DNA of 52,827 nucleotides from Bacillota bacterium (lineage in GTDB: Bacteria > Bacillota > Clostridia > Acetivibrionales > JAEXSP01). Positions within the stretch are counted from its first letter, which is position 1; each line of letters begins with the position of its first letter. The stretch covers positions 1-52,827 of the forward strand of contig JAEXSP010000012.1 in assembly GCA_023453795.1 (NCBI GenBank). Direction: 5' to 3'. Below are positions 19,101 to 29,300 of the stretch, piece after piece. Below the pieces are notes generated by a model, which saw nothing but the letters and a program-made list of their open reading frames with translations, ran no database searches and was not told the DNA's origin. The position numbers and the translations under genes were made by a program.

Positions 19101-19849
19101 ATTACACCGACAGCACTGGTAAACACCGTTCCTAAGGCATCAGCATCAAAAGCCTTGGTATGTCCGTCAGGCGAACCGATAAACCCAGTCTGATACAAAT
19201 ACCCCGATTTCTGCGGCAGCTTGATTCCGGCTCCCCCTGCAATAGCCATATCGCAGTGATAGTTCAGCAAGCCTTCGTAAGCCATCGCAACCGCTGTCAT
19301 AGAAGTTGAACAAGCTGTTTGAATGTTGATGCTCGGCCCTTTTAAATTAAATTCATAGGATGCCCTGGTAGCCACATAATCTTTGTCGTTGCCTACCGCA
19401 ATGGCAAGGTCATCCTTCACACCCAGCTTGTTAAACAGGTGGTACAGGAAGTAATAACTCATATTGCTGCCTGCATATACGCCTATCGGATAATCATATT
19501 CATTACAGGAGTATCCCGCATCCTCCAATGCTTCGTAAGAGCATTCCAAAAAAAGCCTTTGCTGAGGATCAAGATTTTCCGCTTCCCTGGGATTCAGGCT
19601 GAAAAAGCCTGCATCAAACAGCTCGATATCTTCCAGTATTCCTCCCGCAAAAACATAGTTGGGATCATTGATACTTTCCTCATCAATCCCGCAGGCTCTT
19701 GCATCCTCTTTTGAAAAATAAGTGATGCATTCCTTTCCGTTTTTCAGCTTCTCCCAAAATTCCTTTATGTTTTTGGCTCCCGGAAAACGCCCTGACATCC
19801 CGATAACGGCTATTCCTTCCAAAGCGTTTTGTGTAGGTATATCAGCCAT
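16172..19849 (-). CDS. AT-less PKS: KS-KR-ACP
   Basis: A 1225-residue polyketide module giving a beta-hydroxy ketide. KS (10-430) has TACSTS, EAHGTAT and KSNIGH. There is no AT: the KS linker runs straight to LPTYPFQRKRYW near 585. KR structural and catalytic parts (about 640-1045) show YLITGGLGGIG, LFSSSS and DYCSANAF. The post-KR linker is followed by the ACP, with serine near 1172 (ELGGHSL). The C-terminal tail is strongly acidic (DETDEFDEGLL), and the next NRPS begins with a TubC-type docking domain, a matched pair. It starts 5 bases after the stop of the Ser NRPS, with an excellent CAGGAGGTAG ribosome binding site inside that gene's end. Confidence 0.92.
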   Translation of the reverse strand: MADIPTQNALEGIAVIGMSGRFPGAKNIKEFWEKLKNGKECITYFSKEDARACGIDEESINDPNYVFAGGILEDIELFDAGFFSLNPREAENLDPQQRLFLECSYEALEDAGYSCNEYDYPIGVYAGSNMSYYFLYHLFNKLGVKDDLAIAVGNDKDYVATRASYEFNLKGPSINIQTACSTSMTAVAMAYEGLLNYHCDMAIAGGAGIKLPQKSGYLYQTGFIGSPDGHTKAFDADALGTVFTSAVGVILLKRVEDAIRDGDHIYAVIKGMAVNNDGSTKVGFTAPSREGEAEVIAAAQNLAGVHPEDISYIEAHGTATALGDPIEISALTKVFEQFTNKKSYCAIGSVKSNIGHAISGAGISGMIKTLLALEHKQIPPSINFSSPNPKIDFENSPFYVNTRLCDWETGEKPRIAGVSSFGFGGTNVHAVVEEAPPMKELPSSREWQLITLSAKAPEALEQMCLNLAQYFKENPGINFADAVYTLHVGRKEFEYRRAFLCRDLNDAVGLLESKENERIFSGAAKNVQTGNTAANDLIKSNSTDSEKVLSSIGKLWAEGVPVDWEAFHSNEKRNRTQLPTYPFQRKRYWAEQYNMKDLTKKSSIPASKISDFNDWLYFPSWKRAANVPFVGSKLEKDGTWLIFEDETGLSENIEKILKDEGIHAVTVSKGQQYSKVAEDAYTINPKAKEHYVSLLKDVFKGNKPGCILHLWNVTEDEVVPSRLEFSEQCLNHGFYSLLYLAQALGETVIDYNVKMAVVTNNMHLISDEKSCHPEKAVIAGPCKVIPMEYTNIFCQSIDLVFKDAGSAAKRRLGQSILAEISLQEPQTVVALRGNHRWLPTIESTAVENTEDRSWIKEGGTYLITGGLGGIGLAAALRMAKEAKVNLILTRRSCLPEKAKWQEWLDTHPAQDTTADIIKQVMTLEELGAEVIALQADTKDPEQMREVVRQAKSRFGAINGVIHAAGVSDNGLIQEKKAEAADKVFAPKIAGTLILDKLLKDEELDFLVLFSSSSTILGEAGFVDYCSANAFLDAYAQCRSQMSNTFTASVNWDEWDEVGMAVKTGSRSKRQKITVNEGLTLLERIIASKSMAQVAVVPDDFMGRLQEIEEFRMSSVRGGDGSTKVANESCNRPDLNVPYTAPQSELEKVIAEIWQEQLGVNPVGIHDDFFELGGHSLLATSLITILRKKFHRNINLQSFFEQSTVAQLAKILGEQDETDEFDEGLL

Positions 19850-19854
19850 TTTTT

Positions 19855-22800
19855 CTACCTCCTGAACATTTGTCTTCTCATTAGTTTTGCTTCTTTCTGT
19901 TTCTGCAGCCTGTCATTATTCATAAGGAAGGATACTTCCTCATTATCAGCTGTGACATATTTCGCTAGGGTGCTGATTGTTGAGTGTGTAAACAAATCGA
20001 TTAATGAAAACTCACGTTGGAACTGCTTGTTCAAACGGCTGTGCACCCTCGTCAAAAGCAGTGAATGTCCGCCTATTTCAAAGAAGTTGTCATTCACTCC
20101 AACATTTTCAATCCCAAGCTCTTCCTTCCATATATTTGTTAAAATGCTTTCCACCTCGTTGCGAGGAGCTACATATTCGGCTTTGCTCTCCAATACAGGC
20201 GGCGGAAGTGCTTTACGATCCGCCTTTCCGTTAGCCGATATCGGCATGCTGTCAAGTATCACATAAATACGGGGCACCATATATTCGGGCAGTGACTTTT
20301 CAAGGAACGCTTGAAGCTCTCCTTGCTCTGCGGACATCCCCTTTTCATATACAATATATCCTACCAGATGCATATTGCCGGGTTGTTTTTCCCAAGCTGT
20401 CACAATACATTCCTTAACGGCGGGATGCTCCTGAAGCACTCTTTCAATCTCACCCAGTTCAATCCTCAGTCCACGGATTTTGACCTGAAAGTCCATTCTT
20501 CCAAGGTATTCGATATTGCCGTCTTCCCTCCATTTTGCCAGGTCACCGGTGCGGTAAAGCTTCTGTCCGGGCTCCAGAGGATTGGGAACAAACTTCTCAT
20601 CGGTCAGTTCCGGACGGTTCAAATATCCTCTTGCAAGACCGACTCCCGCAATACATAACTCTCCGGCTACTCCGACCGGCTGAAGCTGCATTTTTTTATC
20701 CATGATATACAGCTTGATATTGTCAATCGGCTTCCCAATAGGAACACTATCAATATCCTCTTTTGTAATACAGTCGAAATATGATACATCCACCGTTGCT
20801 TCCGTCGGGCCATAAAGGTTTGCCAACTGAGTACCGTTCTTTTCCAGCAGGCGTTTAAAAAGCCTGACCTGTGAAGGAGTTAAAGCCTCACCGCTGGCAA
20901 AAACCTGTTTCAAGCTTGCAACTCTTTCGATTTCCCCCGTATCATTTATATATTCCAAAAATGAATTCAACATCGAAGGTACAAAGTGAATCACCGTAAT
21001 ACTGTTTTTCTCAATAGCATCGACAATCATCCCCGGATCCTTTTCCGCTCCGGGCTCCAGGAAACATACCCTTGCTCCCTGCATGGACCACCAGAACATC
21101 TCCCACAGAGATACATCAAAGGTAAACGGCGTTTTTTGCAAAATTACATCCTCTTGTCCTATGGGATATCTTTTTTGCATCCAGTGCAGCCTGTTTACCA
21201 AAGAGTGATGTTCAATGAGTGTTCCCTTGGGTTTTCCCGTAGAACCGGAGGTATAGATGATATACGCAAGATTCCGGGGACCGGAGATACACGGTAAATC
21301 GGAGCTGTCTCCTTCATATAGGGAAGCATCCTCCAAAAAGATTCTATTTACCTTTTCATTAACTTTAATCGACTCGAATTTTTTATGCGAAAGCAGCAGA
21401 GTTACTCCGCTGTCCTCTAAAATATAATTTATTCTATCCTGTGGATAGTGCGGATCGACAGGCAGATATGCTCCCCCCGCCTTTTCAACAGCCATAATGC
21501 CAATAATCATCTCCAACGAACGTTCCAGCATAATTCCGACAATACTATCTCCTTGAACGCCATTTCTGCGGAGCAGTCTTGCCAGCCGGTTTGATTTCTC
21601 GTTCAGTTCACGATAGGTCAGTTGCTGGCTTCCGAATTTTGCGGCTGTGCGGTCAGGGTATTTCGAAGCATTTTCCTCAAAGAATTGATGGATAACTCTA
21701 TCCTTAGGATAGTCCGCTTTCGTGTTATTGAACTCCGTAATAATCTGATTTTGTTCTTCCGGGGTCAACAGAACTATATCCGACACTTTTTCTTCCGGCT
21801 TCACGGATATTGCTTCAAGAATATTCAATAAATGAACCCCAAGCCTTTTTACGGTTGAAGCCTTAAAGAGAGCCGAATTATAATCAAATCCGCCTTTAAT
21901 GCCGTCTTCTGATTCAGTTAGCTGCAGCCTTAAATCAAAGGGAGCCATACCGCTTTCAACGTCAACTTGATTCATTTTCAAACCAGGCAGCTCCAGCTCA
22001 ACCTTTTGCGTATTGTGGAGTATAAACATGGTTTGAAATAGAGGAGTCCTGCTGACATCACGTTCAGGCTTCAATTCTTCAAGAAGCTTGTCAAAAGGCA
22101 CTTCCTGGTATGTATAGGCATCCAGTGTCATGTTCTTGGTCTTGCGCAAAACCTCAATAAATTCAGGATTCCCCGCCAAATCCGACCGAAGGACCAGGGT
22201 GTTCATGAAAAATCCGACCAGTGCCTCTACTTCCTTCCTGTTTCTATTGGCAACGACAGTACCGGTGAAGATATCTGTCTGACCAGAATAACGGTAAAGT
22301 AATGTCTGGAATGCAGCAAGGATAATCATAAACAGGGTAGCGCCCTCTTTATTGCAAATAGTTTTCAATTTTTGTGTCAAAGGCGCCGATATGGTAAAAG
22401 GTTCAAAACCGCCTTCATAGGTAGGGCTTTTGGGCCTTGGATAATCGGCAGGAAGCTGTATTGTTGTCGGATTTGCCAGCTGTTTTCTCCAGTAGCCCAG
22501 AAATTCCTCCAAGGTTTCACCCTGGAGCCAATTTTTTTCCCATATGGAAAAATCGGCGTATTGTATGGGCAGCTCCGGCAGCTTCAAAACCTCTCCTTTT
22601 AAGAATGCCTCATAGGACTTAAAGAATTCCCCTACAAAAATAGCATTTGACCAGGCGTCCGAAATAATATGATGAATGATCATAGAAAATACATATTCAT
22701 TTTCTCCCGTGATAAAGAGGCAGAATCTGAATAAAGGACCTTTTTCCAGATCAAAAGTGAACCTTGCTTCCTCTTTCAAAAGCTTTTTCAGAGATTGTTC

Positions 22801-23298
22801 CATTTCATCCTGCGGAATATGGCACAAATCCACCTCATGCAGCGTCACTTCAACAGCTGGATGTATGATTTGAACCGGTCTCCCGTCAACACTTTTGAAG
22901 GTCGTCCTTAATGACTCATGTCTTGCAATAACCTCCTGTAAGGATTTTGCAAGTATTTCCTTGTGAAGTGTTCCGCTCATTTTAACAGCATTGGAAATAT
23001 TGAATACAGGATTCGCCTTTGTAATCTGACTGAAAAACCACATGGACTGCTGGAAGAAAGACAGAGGTATTCCCTGTCCGTCCTCTCTTGAAGCCCTTGG
23101 AATAGGCTCCCTGTTTGCACGTGCCTCCATGTTGGCCTGCCTTAGAAAGCTTATGATTTCATCTTTTCTGTCTCTTATTTCCAGAAGCATTTCCCTGGTT
23201 ACAGTTCCTTTGGGGGCCTGATATTGGAGCGTGTCATTTTCCAGCCACAATTTTATATTAAGTTCTCTCAAATGGGATAAGAATTCAATAATAGACAT
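19855..23298 (-). CDS. NRPS: docking-C-A(Ser)-PCP
   Basis: A 1147-residue serine-incorporating module. Residues 1-50 form a TubC-type docking domain (NIKLWLENDTLQY). The C domain (70-510) has HHIISDAWS, where the usual Gly of HHxxxDG is Ala while the catalytic His and Asp remain. The A domain (530-1020) has YTSGSTGKPKG, and pocket residues DVWHFSLVDK match the serine code. The PCP serine is near 1077 (IGGHSLL). The tail is basic and helical (KEAKLMRRQMFRR), probably the docking partner for the following KS protein. No epimerisation, cyclisation or methylation domain is present. It should condense a ketide chain with L-Ser. Confidence 0.92.
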   Translation of the reverse strand: MSIIEFLSHLRELNIKLWLENDTLQYQAPKGTVTREMLLEIRDRKDEIISFLRQANMEARANREPIPRASREDGQGIPLSFFQQSMWFFSQITKANPVFNISNAVKMSGTLHKEILAKSLQEVIARHESLRTTFKSVDGRPVQIIHPAVEVTLHEVDLCHIPQDEMEQSLKKLLKEEARFTFDLEKGPLFRFCLFITGENEYVFSMIIHHIISDAWSNAIFVGEFFKSYEAFLKGEVLKLPELPIQYADFSIWEKNWLQGETLEEFLGYWRKQLANPTTIQLPADYPRPKSPTYEGGFEPFTISAPLTQKLKTICNKEGATLFMIILAAFQTLLYRYSGQTDIFTGTVVANRNRKEVEALVGFFMNTLVLRSDLAGNPEFIEVLRKTKNMTLDAYTYQEVPFDKLLEELKPERDVSRTPLFQTMFILHNTQKVELELPGLKMNQVDVESGMAPFDLRLQLTESEDGIKGGFDYNSALFKASTVKRLGVHLLNILEAISVKPEEKVSDIVLLTPEEQNQIITEFNNTKADYPKDRVIHQFFEENASKYPDRTAAKFGSQQLTYRELNEKSNRLARLLRRNGVQGDSIVGIMLERSLEMIIGIMAVEKAGGAYLPVDPHYPQDRINYILEDSGVTLLLSHKKFESIKVNEKVNRIFLEDASLYEGDSSDLPCISGPRNLAYIIYTSGSTGKPKGTLIEHHSLVNRLHWMQKRYPIGQEDVILQKTPFTFDVSLWEMFWWSMQGARVCFLEPGAEKDPGMIVDAIEKNSITVIHFVPSMLNSFLEYINDTGEIERVASLKQVFASGEALTPSQVRLFKRLLEKNGTQLANLYGPTEATVDVSYFDCITKEDIDSVPIGKPIDNIKLYIMDKKMQLQPVGVAGELCIAGVGLARGYLNRPELTDEKFVPNPLEPGQKLYRTGDLAKWREDGNIEYLGRMDFQVKIRGLRIELGEIERVLQEHPAVKECIVTAWEKQPGNMHLVGYIVYEKGMSAEQGELQAFLEKSLPEYMVPRIYVILDSMPISANGKADRKALPPPVLESKAEYVAPRNEVESILTNIWKEELGIENVGVNDNFFEIGGHSLLLTRVHSRLNKQFQREFSLIDLFTHSTISTLAKYVTADNEEVSFLMNNDRLQKQKEAKLMRRQMFRR

Positions 23299-23310
23299 AA
23301 TTTTCCCCCG

Positions 23311-26300
23311 TTAAATTGTTCCGCCTTCAAGTTCTTCATCGGCTGCCGCCTCTTTGGCACCTTCCGTTGCCCAGCGGAACGTCTCAATCAATTGTGCAAC
23401 GCCTGCCGCAGTTGTTGTTTCAAAAAGTTTTCTCATAGGAATCTGTACATCAAATTTCTTACTGAGGTCTGTCGCAACTGCTGCTGCTATCAATGAGTGC
23501 CCGCCAAGTTCAAAAAAGTCGTCATGGATACCGATCTTGTCAAAACCAAGAACCTCCTGCCACTTTTCAACAATAGCTCTTTCCACCTCATTGGTAGGCT
23601 CTGCATAGACCGATTCCAGATCAGGGCGCGGCATTTTCTTCAGCTTTTCGCTTCCAACAAGCTGCCCGCCGTTGGTCTTCAATCCCAAAGGAGAGACTTC
23701 TATTTTGGAACAGCTGCAGTTATATTCCTTACTCAGCTCCTCAAGCCGCTCCTTCAATGAAAGAATTTCTTCCAACTGCTTCCTGCGTTCTTCACTGCTA
23801 TTTGTCCGGCTTTGATCATCCAGCTTCAAAGAAATGGTAATACTTGCTTCCTTATACTCCGAATCAACGATGCTGCCGGTAATATCTTCTTTCCCGGAAA
23901 TCAGCACATCAGGCTTTGATGCATCCCTCTTTCCCGGTTCTATCCAATAACGCTGTCTCTCAAAAGGATATGTAGGCAATGGAATACGATGGCGCCGTTC
24001 ATCAGAATAGAACTCATTCCAATCCACTCTTCCGCCTGCATTCCAGAACATTCCCAGACATTTGAATAATGCTTCACAATCGGAAGCTGCTTCATCCATT
24101 CCGGGCATTGAATATAAAACTGCCTGATTAACGCCATCATTTTTGTACTTATTTGCCTCGGCAGCCAACCTTTTTCCCGGTCCGATCTCCAATAAAATCT
24201 GGTCTGAGTCTTTCATTATTTCCTTTAAACCGTCGCTGAACCGGAAAGAACCTCTTTGACGTATCCAGTAATCAGGGCTTTGAAGGTCTGTATCTGTAAT
24301 CTGTTCTCCTGTCACACAGGAAATAAAGGGTATGTTTGCTTTACTATTGCTAATACGTGATACCGTTCCCGGAAGGCTGCTGTCTTCTGAAACAGCCAGC
24401 TTCAAGGCATCTTCAACGGATAATACTCCCGAAAGGCATGCAGCAGTTACCTCACCTATACCCTCACCGAGCATACACTCAGGCTCGATTCCCCACTTCA
24501 TCCATAACCGGGCCAGGGCATATTCGACAGTAAAGAGAATTCCCCTCCCTATTCCGGCATCGGATATTGCCGCATGTCCCATATCCGAACCTGCCGGATA
24601 AAGAACACTCCGCACATCCTTGCCTGTCTGGGCTTTCAGGATTTCACAGCACTTGTCTACAGTACTTTTAAAATAATTTTCTGTTTTGTATAGCTCCGCA
24701 CCCATATTGACGTATTCCCCTTGTCCGGGAAACATGAAAACAACAGGCTGATCTTTAGGCTTCTGGAAATATGTAAAAACGCTTTCAGACGGCAAATTTT
24801 CCAATTTGTCTGTCAAATCCTGCATATCCTTGCAAATCAAAACCCTTCGGTGGTTAAAGCTCCTTCTCCCGACATGCATTGTAAACGCAATATCTGCAAG
24901 CTTTGCATCGGGATTGTTCTTGGCAAAACTGACAAGGTTGCCGGTCATCTTTTCCAAAGCTGTAGCTGTCTTGGCCGATAACGAAATAATCTGGCACGGT
25001 CTCTTTGAAGCTTGAGAAGCCTCAATCTGCGGTGCTTCCTCCAAAACCACATGGGTATTGGTGCCGCCTATTCCGAAAGAACTGACCCCAGCCCTTAAAG
25101 GGAACCCTTCCGTTTTCCAGTCGGTTAATCTTGTATTTACATAAAAAGGACTGTTTTCAAAGTCAATTTTAGGATTGGGTGCTTCAAAATTAAGGCTTGG
25201 CGGAATTACTTTGTTTTGCATGGAAAGCACTGTTTTCATAACACTTGCCAGACCGCCGGCGTTGACAAGATGTCCTATATTCGTCTTAACCGAACCGATG
25301 GCACAGAATTGTTTTTTCTTTGTATACGCACGGAACGCTTTTGTTAAGGCCGCAATTTCAATAGGGTCGCCGAGATCCGTGCCTGTTCCGTGACCGTCTA
25401 TATAAGTAATAGTTTCGGGATTAACTCCCGACATTGCAATGGCTTCCGCAATACATTCCGCCTGTCCGTCAACATTCGGAGCCGTATAGCTGTTCTTATG
25501 AGAACCGTCATTATTGATGCCTGTCCCCTTTATAACTGCATGAATATGGTCTCCATCCGCAATGGCATCTTCCAGTCTTTTTAATGCAACAATTGCAAGA
25601 CCGCTTCCGCTGACAGTCCCGTTTGCTTTGGAATCATAAGCTCTGCAATGTCCGTCGGAAGAACCGATGCCTCCTTCCTGGTAGAAAAAGGCTTCATTTC
25701 TTGAAACCTGAAAGCTTACGCCCCCGGCTAAAGCAAGATCACAGCCGTAATTCAGAAGATTCTGACATGCATCATGGACGGCAACCAGTGATGAAGAACA
25801 CAAGGTATTTACATTCACACTTGGGCCTGTCAGGTTCATTTTATAGGATACCTTTGTTGCCAGGAAGTCCTGACCGTTAGCCAGCATAATCTTAAAAGTT
25901 CCCACAGTATCAACCAATCCCGGATTGGAGTACAGATTCCTTATCATATAGCCGCTTAAGTTGGCACTGCCATAGACAGCTACTCTCCCGGTATAAAGCT
26001 CTGAATTATACCCGGCATTTTCAAGCACCTCCCATGCGGTTTCCAGGAACAAGCGGTGCTGAGGATCCATGATTTCGGCCTCTCTGGCAGAATAGTCAAA
26101 GAAAGCTGCATCAAACATATCCATATCGTCTAAAATAGCATCTGTTGCTGAAAATCTCGGATTATCCAGTAAATTCTCATCTATACCCATTTTCAACAAC
26201 TCTTCACGTTTAAAAAATCTTACTGATTCAACTCCGTTGTAAAGGTTGTGCCAAAATTCCTCCATATCTGCCGCTCCGGGGAAGCGTCCGCCCATGCCTA

Positions 26301-26346
26301 TTATGGCAACTGCCCCCATTCCGTTACTTTCATCAAAATTACTCAC
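23311..26346 (-). CDS. PKS: KS-(decayed AT)-ACP
   Basis: A 1011-residue extension module with no reductive domain, so a beta-keto unit is expected. KS (12-430) is intact (TLCSSS, GHGTGTD, KTNIGH). Residues about 530-730 are a shrunken AT: it begins FMFPGQGEYVNMG, but the GHSxGE elbow reads GEGIGE, so both His and the nucleophile Ser are lost, and the segment carrying the second catalytic His and substrate pocket is missing. The post-AT linker LPTYPFERQRYW is present. A short charged coiled coil (840-870) precedes the ACP (Ser near 947, GGHSLI). The tail is acidic (DEELEGGTI), matching the docking domain of the Ser NRPS. The start is GTG with AGGAG 9 bases upstream, overlapping the previous gene by 8 bases. 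Confidence 0.92.
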   Translation of the reverse strand: MSNFDESNGMGAVAIIGMGGRFPGAADMEEFWHNLYNGVESVRFFKREELLKMGIDENLLDNPRFSATDAILDDMDMFDAAFFDYSAREAEIMDPQHRLFLETAWEVLENAGYNSELYTGRVAVYGSANLSGYMIRNLYSNPGLVDTVGTFKIMLANGQDFLATKVSYKMNLTGPSVNVNTLCSSSLVAVHDACQNLLNYGCDLALAGGVSFQVSRNEAFFYQEGGIGSSDGHCRAYDSKANGTVSGSGLAIVALKRLEDAIADGDHIHAVIKGTGINNDGSHKNSYTAPNVDGQAECIAEAIAMSGVNPETITYIDGHGTGTDLGDPIEIAALTKAFRAYTKKKQFCAIGSVKTNIGHLVNAGGLASVMKTVLSMQNKVIPPSLNFEAPNPKIDFENSPFYVNTRLTDWKTEGFPLRAGVSSFGIGGTNTHVVLEEAPQIEASQASKRPCQIISLSAKTATALEKMTGNLVSFAKNNPDAKLADIAFTMHVGRRSFNHRRVLICKDMQDLTDKLENLPSESVFTYFQKPKDQPVVFMFPGQGEYVNMGAELYKTENYFKSTVDKCCEILKAQTGKDVRSVLYPAGSDMGHAAISDAGIGRGILFTVEYALARLWMKWGIEPECMLGEGIGEVTAACLSGVLSVEDALKLAVSEDSSLPGTVSRISNSKANIPFISCVTGEQITDTDLQSPDYWIRQRGSFRFSDGLKEIMKDSDQILLEIGPGKRLAAEANKYKNDGVNQAVLYSMPGMDEAASDCEALFKCLGMFWNAGGRVDWNEFYSDERRHRIPLPTYPFERQRYWIEPGKRDASKPDVLISGKEDITGSIVDSEYKEASITISLKLDDQSRTNSSEERRKQLEEILSLKERLEELSKEYNCSCSKIEVSPLGLKTNGGQLVGSEKLKKMPRPDLESVYAEPTNEVERAIVEKWQEVLGFDKIGIHDDFFELGGHSLIAAAVATDLSKKFDVQIPMRKLFETTTAAGVAQLIETFRWATEGAKEAAADEELEGGTI

Positions 26347-29300
26347 CGAGTACCACTCCTTTTCTTGTTTGCATACGCTGTCTTCTCTGTTTCATTAATT
26401 CCAGCTGTTTGTTGACCCTGCTGTTAACTTCTTCGAAAACCGGCTGCGCCTCTTCTTTGTTATCGTTCTTTAAATACCCAGCCAGTGCTGTAATGGTGTT
26501 ATATTTATAAAGGTCAACCACAGCAATGTCTGTTTCAAACTTTTCTTTTAATTTGGTATGGAACTGTATTAACAGCAGCGAATCTCCACCCAGTGCGAAA
26601 AAGTCATCCTGGCTTCCAACTCTGTCAATCCCCAAAATATCCTGCCAAAGCTCCGCCAACTTCTTTTCCGTCTCACCTTTAGGAGCTACATATTCGTTTT
26701 CCAGTTCCGGCCTTGGATGTCTTTCTTTTGGAGCTGCAGCATCTTCCAAGGTATTCTTGACACCGGGCTGCTCGAAATAATTGGCTTGCTCAATGGCAGC
26801 CTTTATATCTTTAGTAGAAACAATAATTTGAGGTCTGAAGCAGCCCTGAAGAATACGTCCGAAGGCCTCCTGACCTTCATCAGGAAGAATCCCCTCATTA
26901 AGCATTCCTGAATTGCTGCTCGAAACCTGGTCTGCCAGCTTACTGACAGAAGCTGCTTCTCCTTGCTGCAATCCCGCCGGAGTTCTGCTCTTTATGTTTG
27001 CTGCAGCTGCATCACCTATCAGTTTCATTGAGAAATTTCTGATACCGATAATCTGTTTTCCGTCATCTCCTATAATGTCTATGTCACAGGTAATGATTTC
27101 CTGGGATGAATTGTAGCCGTTTTTAAACCGGATGTAGCCATATATCTTTTCCGGCATTGACCCCATTATTTCAAGCTTTTCATATGAAAACGGCAGATAA
27201 TTTCCACCGGCTGCCAGTCTTACCGCTCCGGTAGCCATATCGAGCATAGCCGGGTGAATTTTATGGCTCGAAAGGTCTGAAACACAGCCCTCTGCCAGTC
27301 CAAGTTCAACTAAGCCTTCTGTTTCGGAATGAGAGAACTTCTTTAGATTTCTCCACCGGGTTCCGAAGCTTATGAATTCTTCCGAAAGCTCTTGCTTTTC
27401 TTCCGACGAATACACTGTTTTTCCGGAACACTTTTCTTTCAACTCACTTATGTTAAATGTTTGACTCTCCGAACCTTCAGAGCGGCTGATTTTTCCTCTG
27501 GCATGTTCAAGCCAGTTTTCATTATCCTCCTGTGCCCCGCTGTAGCGGCTGATAATATGGAAATCATAAGCCTCTCCGTTTTTATTTAAAATAGTATAAA
27601 CCTTCCTTTTTTCTCCTTGCCTTACAGCCAGAGTATTTAAGAACAGTACATCGGATATTTGAATCTCCGAATGCCCGACAGTATCTTCAAATGCCGCCCT
27701 TGCCATTTCAAGGTAGGTAGTGCCGGCAATAGTCGGTGTACCAAGGACAAGATGTTCAGATAATACCCAATCCTTCTCGGGATACAATTCCTGTAAGTAA
27801 ATCACTTTTTCCGGCTGTTCCGAAACACATTTTCCCAATAGAGGGTGTACTTCCTCCTGAGATACGGTTCCGGTTCCTGCAGCCATACCTACTCCAGGCC
27901 ATCTATCCCAGTCTATGGAAACCATGCGGGTGCCCCGTCGGCTGTCATAAGCCTGTGCCATGGCATCCAGGAAGGCATTTCCTGCACTGTAATCCATCTG
28001 TCCGAACCCGCCGGTAATAGCATTCAACGAAGAACAGAACAGCATAAAGTCAAGGTTATCCTCTTTCATTGTCCTATATAGCACCAGCGCACCTTGCACC
28101 TTAGGTAAAAGTACTTGCTCCGCCTGCTCTTTCTTTTTGAGCTGGATCATTCCTCCGCCCGGGTTTCCGGCAGCGTGTATCACACCATCGATAGCGCCGA
28201 ACCTGCTTATGATCTTTTCACGCAGGGAGCTAACCTGCTCTGCATCGGCAATATCAGCCCTGCACACATAAATTTCAGACCCCATTGCCTGCAGCTGTTT
28301 TAATTTTTTGATCTTTTTCGATACGGCATCTTTCTTATTGTGGGTGGCAAGCCACTGCTCCCACTGTTCAACCTCCGGGAATTCGGAGCGGCCTGTCAGA
28401 ACTAATTTTGCGTTTGACTCACGCGCAAGGTACTCTGCAAGAACAAGACCCATACCCCCTAAACCGCCTGTAATGAGATAAACGCCGTTCTGCTTGATTT
28501 TAACAGATGAATCTGCCGCTTTCCCCAGTTCAATCTTCTCAAACTCCTGTGTCCAGCGTTCAAGCCCTCTGTAAGCTACAAGCCCTTCTTCTGTTTGTAA
28601 GGCAATTTCCGTAATCAGCTGCTCTATTAAATCTTCCTGCTCCTCCGAAGCACCGGCCTCAGGCAGAATACAGTCAACACTTCCGCACCGGATATTGGGA
28701 TACTCTCTGGGAATAACCCTGCAAGCCCCAAGATGCAATGCTTTCCCGGGATATATCGGTTTTTCGTTAAATACTCTTTGAGCGTTGTTTGTAATCACCT
28801 TAATCTCTACAGGATTAGTCAACCCGCATCTTCCGATGGCCTGTGCCAGGTACATCATGCTATAAAGCAGATTCTTGCCGCATAGAAGATCTTGTCCATC
28901 ATGATTATTACTTTCTGTTAAGCCAAGTAAATTAACCACTTTTGTGGGTGCCTTACCCATTGCGGACAGTTCCGTCAATAAATTCTCATAATGCTCATAA
29001 TCCTCAATATTAATTGTATATTTATTACTCTCTGTCTTTGTATAGTGCTCTCCCTTTACCGCTACAAATGTGTCGCCGTTTTCCCTTGCAAGCCTGTCTA
29101 TAAAGGCATGTGCAAAGGTACTTTGTCCTGCCAATACAAGCAATACTTCTTTACCGGTACCTTCCTTTGCAACCGGATTCACTGTATTTTTCAGAGATTG
29201 CTTCCAAACTGGCGCATAGAACCATTCTGAAAGTTCTTTTCTTTCAACTTCCTTTTTACGGGGTTTTTCAGCTTCGATTTTTTCACTCTTCTTAACCCAA

